NCBI GenBank assembly: GCA_024277395.1
Contig: JAJRVF010000188.1
Coordinates: 1 to 34,205 of the forward strand
DNA from: Campylobacterales bacterium
GTDB lineage: Bacteria; Campylobacterota; Campylobacteria; Campylobacterales; Sulfurimonadaceae
DNA: 34,205 bases
Direction: 5' to 3'
Part shown: one piece after another, positions 29,001 to 34,205 of the stretch
Layout: each line of letters starts with the position of its first letter
Numbering within the stretch: position 1 is the stretch's first letter
Made by a program: the position numbers and the translations under genes
The notes under the pieces: generated by a model
The model's input: the letters and a program-made list of their open reading frames with translations, nothing else
Told to the model about the DNA's origin: nothing
Databases searched by the model: none

Positions 29001-29153
29001 GAGTTGCTTTAGCAGTACATCTTTCAGCACTACTTGTCGGGTACTGCTTCTATGCTCTGTCATCTCTTCCGGAGATATGTAGATGTAGCCCATATTTTTT
29101 AGGAGGTCTATAGTGTTGTGTTGTATTTGGATTTCGTTTGTGTTTGGGGTCAT
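26082..29153 (-). CDS. hsdR: Type I restriction enzyme R subunit
   Basis: 1023-aa ORF with N-terminal nuclease-type region ([22 protein letters not shown]), [26 protein letters not shown] and FTGTPL motifs and an HsdR C-terminal domain. Confidence 0.95.
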   Translation of the reverse strand: [1023 protein letters not shown]

Positions 29154-29174
29154 GTCCTCTCCTGTCTTAAATAT

Positions 29175-29191
29175 GTATAGTTTTGATATAC
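29175..29191. promoter_or_regulatory. Small inverted repeat in the STAND-hsdR gap, possible regulatory site for hsdR
   Basis: GTATA-GTTTTGA-TATAC within the 77-bp intergenic spacer 29154-29230; a strong SD-like aggagagg precedes the hsdR ATG. Confidence 0.25.
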
Positions 29192-29230
29192 GATACTCAA
29201 TTAAACGTATTTATATTAAAATCTTCTTTT

Positions 29231-32200
29231 TTACAAAATATTTTCTCTTAATTTGTATCCAATAGCCGAACCTCTTTCAACTAAAAAATTTAAGATAGTT
29301 AATATTTCTTCTTTTTTACTCTTTGACCGTTTAATTTCTTGCATATTATTCAAAATATACTTTCTTGATAATTGTTCCAAATAAAAAATAGTGTTGATTT
29401 CCAGTTCAGCTTCAAGTAAATTGTCATTATGTTTTATCATAAAGGATATCCATGTTATCCCATTATTTAAATAATTAGAACCAATACTATTCAATAAAAA
29501 AGAAATTGCATATAATACAGCTGGATTTTGTCCGAGTTCTTTTGTCAATCGTGTAAAAAACTTTTTATTTTTTTCTTTTAAAGAATGCCATTCTTTAGCT
29601 TCTTTCTTCCAAATAGCACCATAAGGACTCCAAACTAACATATAGGCATAAATAACTTCTTTTACATTCCAAACTCTGTCATTTTTACAAGTTTCAATTA
29701 TTTTATTTTCAAATAGACTCCATATATGCCAAAAGTTTTCATAGTTATTTACTGTATCTTGAAGTAAAATTATTTGTGTAAATAAATACGCAATATCTTT
29801 TGTAGGAGCAAAGTTGTCAATTAATGGTGTAAGGTAAGTTGATATTTTTTCTTTATTAGTAGTTAATAAAATTTTAGAAAAAGTATCTATAAATTTATGC
29901 ACAGTTTCAAAATCATTATTTCTTTCATCACTAAAGATTAGTGGTATAAATACTTGAATAATCTGTTGCAATATATTATCTATATTTTCTGAATTCTCAA
30001 AAACTTTTGATTTAGCAATAATTTTCATAAGAACCATTAGTCTTCTTGTTCCTATATTTGATATATCTCCTATTTCTTCAAAAGAAATTTGATTATCTAA
30101 AAATCTTTCAATTTCTTGTTGATGATTTTCTACAAATTTTTCTAAAACATCTGTCTCATTAATATGCCAATTGTCTTCTCTTAATTCCCTATATATTTTT
30201 TTATATTTTGTTATCAAATATAAATAACTCACTATGAAGTTTTCTATTTCTTCATTTTCATAAAAATTTACGATAGCATCTATTGCACTATCATGCACAT
30301 TTATTTCACTCATACCTATCTCATAATCTCTAAATAAATTTAGCAATAAAACTATTTTTATCTCATTTTTTAAGTCTGGAAAGTAATCTATCAATAAAGA
30401 CAAATGAGAAATTGCAGAATCAGTTCCATCTGATATTTGATAATTATAATGCTTTTGGAAAGGCATAGATGCAAATTGAAGTATAATATCTTTACATAAC
30501 TCTTTATCTTCTAATTTTAGTAGTTCAGAAAAATCTCTTAATAAAACGATTGCAGTATCCGAAAAAATTTCTTTTTGCAAAATTGGACTTCGTTCTTCTT
30601 GGCTACTTTTTATTAAATCTTTTAATTGTTCTAATGCTAATAGTGGTGTATCTTCAAATTCTGTATATTTTTTATAATCTTGATTATCTTCTAATCTATT
30701 TTTTGACCATAAATATAAACTGGTATATTTGAAAAGCTCAGAATGTTCTTTTTGTGAAGCTTCACTATACTCTTTTAACTCTGGTTTCAATTTCGGATTT
30801 AATATTAATTGAAAACCTTTCTCTTGCTTTATAGCTTCAACATCCATAGTTCTAATATCCATTCTTGCCAAAGCAATACCCCATGTTTTATCGCTCTCTG
30901 TTTGTTCAACTTCAGGTGGAAGTTCTGCATAATAATTATCTAGTATTTCATATATATCTTTTATGATTTTATTGATTGCTTCTTTATCAATTTGAGTATC
31001 ATCAAAATACTTATAAAATTGGTACCTTAAACATATACTTTCAAGATGTTCCAGTCTATGCTTACTTTTTATCGATGATACTCTCTCTTCCTCATAAACT
31101 TTATTAAACTGGTTTAAACCATATCCAATTGGTGCATATTTATCTTTCTGTTTACGCTCATCGTTGAGTCTCCTATAAAAGTCAGAAACAATTAATTCTT
31201 TTGTTTTGAGTAATGCTAATGCTATATTTACAGTTTTATGCGGGTATGCCAATATTATACTTGCAACTACTGCTGTGAGAGAAGAAGATTTTGATTTTGC
31301 AATTATTATTGCTAATATTCTTTCCAATGTATCTTTTTCAAAGTTTTCTGCCTCTTCTAAAAGATATTTTTCTAAAGCCATATGAATAGAATCTAATAAA
31401 TCTATTGAATTTTCACCTCTGTATATATTCCATAGAGTTTGACTGTGGAATTGTGTTATTGTAATTTCATTATCAATATGAATCTCTATTTCTTTTACTT
31501 CTTCCCATCCTGATTTCACATATTTTTCTACACCTTTATTAATAAAATCAATAATAAAGTCAATTGTCCCTATAGGATTCAATTTTAATAAATAGTATAT
31601 TGGTGTTTGTAATGCACTAGAGGGGAAATACCTAAGGTTATGTTTCTCTATCCCAAAAGCAGTCTCTACATCTTCTCTGTCATATCCTCCAAATATTCCT
31701 TTATGCACTTCTTTGGGAGTATATGTCCAAAATAAATCTGCTAATTGCAATACTTGATCTGGGAAGTATTTTAAAATCAAAAATGCTTTTGGAAAGCCAT
31801 ATTCTGTTGATAAAATAGTTTCTGATAATTTATAGTAGTTGTCGCCATGATTCTTCCACTTATTCATAATTATTTGTTCAAATATATTTCTTAATTCATC
31901 TTGAATTTCATAAGAACCAGCAATAATAACATCACATATACTTTTTATATATTCATCAAAACCATATTTATATGTTTCTAGATTAATCAAATCATAATAA
32001 TATAGAGCAATTAAGGCTGCTTTCCTTGTAGTCTCTCCTTGTTGATTTTTGGTTTGCCACTCTTTTAATACTGGTAAAATAAATTCAATATATTTAAATC
32101 CAAGTTCATCTTTATGATTATAAATTGTAGAAATAAAGCTTTTCCATCCACTACCTTTTGGTTTGTTAAACATAGAAAAAACTTCAATTTCATCTACTTG

Positions 32201-33808
32201 TAATTTGTAAGGTTCTAATACACTATTATCGACTTCTTTGCATGCTATTCTTAATAAAAAAGAAATTCTTTGTAAAAGATTAGCATTATCATCAAACAAC
32301 TCTTTTTCAAAATTTTCAAAAAAAGTATCAGAATAATCAGATAATAAAATAGCTATTAATATCTCATCTTTCCAAAACTGTTCTATTTGATTACTCTCAA
32401 TGCTATTTTCAATAAATGATTTTATATCATCATCTTCTAATAGTAACTTTTCAGAAATCCAATTTCTAAAAGATCTCCTAATAGATAGCGAACTTCCAAT
32501 ATTTTCGAAAAATGACTTTTCATTTTCTCTATTTATATATGTTTTTTCAATTATTCTTTCTAACGCCCATTCTTCATATATATCGTGAGTTATAAAATAA
32601 CCTGCAACTTCCTTGCTAATAATTCCATCATTAGATAATTGTTTAAGTGTATTTTTTTCGCAATTACTCTGGATAAAAAATACTCCTTTATTTGCTCGTT
32701 CATAAGCAAGTTGCAAAAAACACTCTTCTCTATCTATATGAGATTTTTTGATTACTTTATCCCAAAGTTTATTTTTAAAGCTTAGATAGTTTTCTTCATT
32801 ATTTTTATTGTATGTTTGTAAAAATTCATTGAGATAAAAAGGATTTAAAATAAGATTTTTGAGTTTTTTATCTTTAGGTAAATTAAAAATAAACTTTTTA
32901 CTTAGCTCTTCTAATTTTTCTATAGAAATCTTTTTTATTCTTATGAGATAAGGCTTGATTTGATAGTTTTCCATAAATTCATAATTTAAATCATCCAAAT
33001 AGTTGTATCTTGTGGTAAATATGACTTTCCAATTATTCTGTATTAATGCAGATAAAAACTCTTTAAAAAATTCTGTATCTTCTATATCCATTAGCTTTTC
33101 AGCTGAATCTACTACAAATATTTTCTTATCAACGTTTTCATGGATAGTTATAAACTCTTGGATATTATGTCCATACAAAACATTTTTATCTTGAAATTCT
33201 ATTGCTTTAATAACATAAAAAACATCTTTCTCATGTTTTTCTTCAAAAAGCTGTTTTATAATCGCTGTTTTCCCAATACCACCTTCACCACTAAGAATTA
33301 TCACTTGTTTATCAATCAAACTTTCTTTAAGACTTTGTATCTCATCAGTTCTATCAAGTTCTATTTTTTCACCACTGAAGGGAATGAACATTTTTATTTG
33401 AAAAAGAATATTTCTTGTTTTTTCTTCTAATGGTTTTATTAGAGTTTCTTTAATTGATTTTTCTTGATTTAATTCTCTATAACGAATAATCCATGCACCA
33501 ATAATTAACACAATTAACATAATAATTAGTATTAAATTACCCTCTGGAACAATAAAGGAGAGAAATAGCCAGCCAAGGTAGGACCATCCTTCTGCATTTT
33601 CCATTTGTGTATCAACTTTATCTGCCCATTTAATTACATTATTGTAGACAGACAATTGCACTACAAGAATCAATCCAAAAGATGACAAAATTGAATAGAA
33701 ACTCTTTTTTCTAAAAAATACTTTTTCTATAAGGAATTTGCCTATGGATGAATTTTGAAATTTATTAAATGCGGTATCTATATTTTTGGCTATTGTTGAT
33801 ATTTTCAT
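29231..33808 (-). CDS. Membrane-anchored STAND-like P-loop NTPase embedded in the Type I R-M operon, with a very long helical C-terminal region
   Basis: 1525-aa ORF with two hydrophobic helices at about aa 37-57 and 77-109, Walker A GEGGIGKT (aa 174-181, nt 33266-33289), Walker B KKIFVVDSAEK, sensor-like WKVIFTTR, a winged-helix-like segment ending ITHDIYEEWALERI, then more than 1000 aa of helical sequence. ATGA overlap with hsdS. Confidence 0.82.
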   Translation of the reverse strand: MKISTIAKNIDTAFNKFQNSSIGKFLIEKVFFRKKSFYSILSSFGLILVVQLSVYNNVIKWADKVDTQMENAEGWSYLGWLFLSFIVPEGNLILIIMLIVLIIGAWIIRYRELNQEKSIKETLIKPLEEKTRNILFQIKMFIPFSGEKIELDRTDEIQSLKESLIDKQVIILSGEGGIGKTAIIKQLFEEKHEKDVFYVIKAIEFQDKNVLYGHNIQEFITIHENVDKKIFVVDSAEKLMDIEDTEFFKEFLSALIQNNWKVIFTTRYNYLDDLNYEFMENYQIKPYLIRIKKISIEKLEELSKKFIFNLPKDKKLKNLILNPFYLNEFLQTYNKNNEENYLSFKNKLWDKVIKKSHIDREECFLQLAYERANKGVFFIQSNCEKNTLKQLSNDGIISKEVAGYFITHDIYEEWALERIIEKTYINRENEKSFFENIGSSLSIRRSFRNWISEKLLLEDDDIKSFIENSIESNQIEQFWKDEILIAILLSDYSDTFFENFEKELFDDNANLLQRISFLLRIACKEVDNSVLEPYKLQVDEIEVFSMFNKPKGSGWKSFISTIYNHKDELGFKYIEFILPVLKEWQTKNQQGETTRKAALIALYYYDLINLETYKYGFDEYIKSICDVIIAGSYEIQDELRNIFEQIIMNKWKNHGDNYYKLSETILSTEYGFPKAFLILKYFPDQVLQLADLFWTYTPKEVHKGIFGGYDREDVETAFGIEKHNLRYFPSSALQTPIYYLLKLNPIGTIDFIIDFINKGVEKYVKSGWEEVKEIEIHIDNEITITQFHSQTLWNIYRGENSIDLLDSIHMALEKYLLEEAENFEKDTLERILAIIIAKSKSSSLTAVVASIILAYPHKTVNIALALLKTKELIVSDFYRRLNDERKQKDKYAPIGYGLNQFNKVYEEERVSSIKSKHRLEHLESICLRYQFYKYFDDTQIDKEAINKIIKDIYEILDNYYAELPPEVEQTESDKTWGIALARMDIRTMDVEAIKQEKGFQLILNPKLKPELKEYSEASQKEHSELFKYTSLYLWSKNRLEDNQDYKKYTEFEDTPLLALEQLKDLIKSSQEERSPILQKEIFSDTAIVLLRDFSELLKLEDKELCKDIILQFASMPFQKHYNYQISDGTDSAISHLSLLIDYFPDLKNEIKIVLLLNLFRDYEIGMSEINVHDSAIDAIVNFYENEEIENFIVSYLYLITKYKKIYRELREDNWHINETDVLEKFVENHQQEIERFLDNQISFEEIGDISNIGTRRLMVLMKIIAKSKVFENSENIDNILQQIIQVFIPLIFSDERNNDFETVHKFIDTFSKILLTTNKEKISTYLTPLIDNFAPTKDIAYLFTQIILLQDTVNNYENFWHIWSLFENKIIETCKNDRVWNVKEVIYAYMLVWSPYGAIWKKEAKEWHSLKEKNKKFFTRLTKELGQNPAVLYAISFLLNSIGSNYLNNGITWISFMIKHNDNLLEAELEINTIFYLEQLSRKYILNNMQEIKRSKSKKEEILTILNFLVERGSAIGYKLRENIL

Positions 33809-34205
33809 TCCACCACCCTCACTTCCCCTGTCAAAAGTTTTTGCATTAGTCCTTTTTTCTGCTCTTTAAGCACTTCAAGCTCATTTTTGAGTAGCTCTAT
33901 CTCTTTGTCTGCTATGGTAAGAATTTGGGCTATTTTTTGTTGTTCTTGAAGAGGTGGGAGTTTGATTTTTATTTTCACAACTTGAAGCTTTGAAAGATTA
34001 AACCTTGTGCTACCTTGAGCCAATCTACTAATTTTATCCCTCATATAAAAGCTTCTAAAATAAAACCTTGCAAATTGTGGATTTAAAATATTTAATCTTT
34101 TTAATCTGAACCCAAAACAAAAACTATTTAAATATAACTCATCAATTTCATCAAGCAATACGGAACTCATACCTACTTCTTCGGGTGTTTCAGATGAAGT
34201 TGTAA
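33805..34205 (-). CDS. hsdS: Type I restriction enzyme specificity subunit, C-terminal part (5' end beyond window)
   Basis: Frame is open to the window edge: TTSSETPEEVGMSSVLLDEIDELYLNSFCFGFRL...LPPLQEQQKIAQILTIADKEIELLKNELEVLKEQKKGLMQKLLTGEVRV, typical HsdS TRD2 end and distal conserved coiled coil. Confidence 0.92.
   Translation of the reverse strand, partial: TTSSETPEEVGMSSVLLDEIDELYLNSFCFGFRLKRLNILNPQFARFYFRSFYMRDKISRLAQGSTRFNLSKLQVVKIKIKLPPLQEQQKIAQILTIADKEIELLKNELEVLKEQKKGLMQKLLTGEVRVVE

Noticed and set aside
1-34205. CRISPR arrays, rRNA, tRNA genes, IS elements or integrase genes
   Set aside because: No regularly spaced repeats, no recognisable RNA genes and no transposase or integrase motifs were seen in the window.

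Overview
The window looks like a Campylobacterota-type (Sulfurimonas/Sulfurovum-like, inferred) chromosomal segment. Positions 1 to about 24.6 kb are mostly conserved housekeeping genes: a HAD phosphatase (gph-like), hemH, an MnmC C-domain-like FAD oxidoreductase, glyS, a superoxide reductase, uvrA, a TauE/SafE permease, a cheX-fliN-fliO-like flagellar cluster, dusB, a long minus-strand run gltB-gltD-IMPase-accD-thiE-rlmH-dksA-membrane protein ending in a clear intrinsic terminator, recO, and an Rrf2 regulator. From about 25.37 kb to the right edge is an accessory defence island. It follows a truncated, decayed DUF255/thioredoxin-domain gene and carries a Type I restriction-modification locus: a YgjP-like metallopeptidase, hsdR and the 3' part of hsdS. 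The most interesting element is a very AT-rich 1525-aa membrane-anchored STAND-type NTPase gene (29231-33808, minus). It sits between hsdS and hsdR and overlaps hsdS by 4 nt (ATGA), so it is a candidate undescribed R-M-embedded defence effector. A second notable point is an in-frame TAA at codon 20 of uvrA, upstream of its first Walker A motif. A 10-bp palindrome, TTACATGTAA, recurs in the core region and was not seen in the island.
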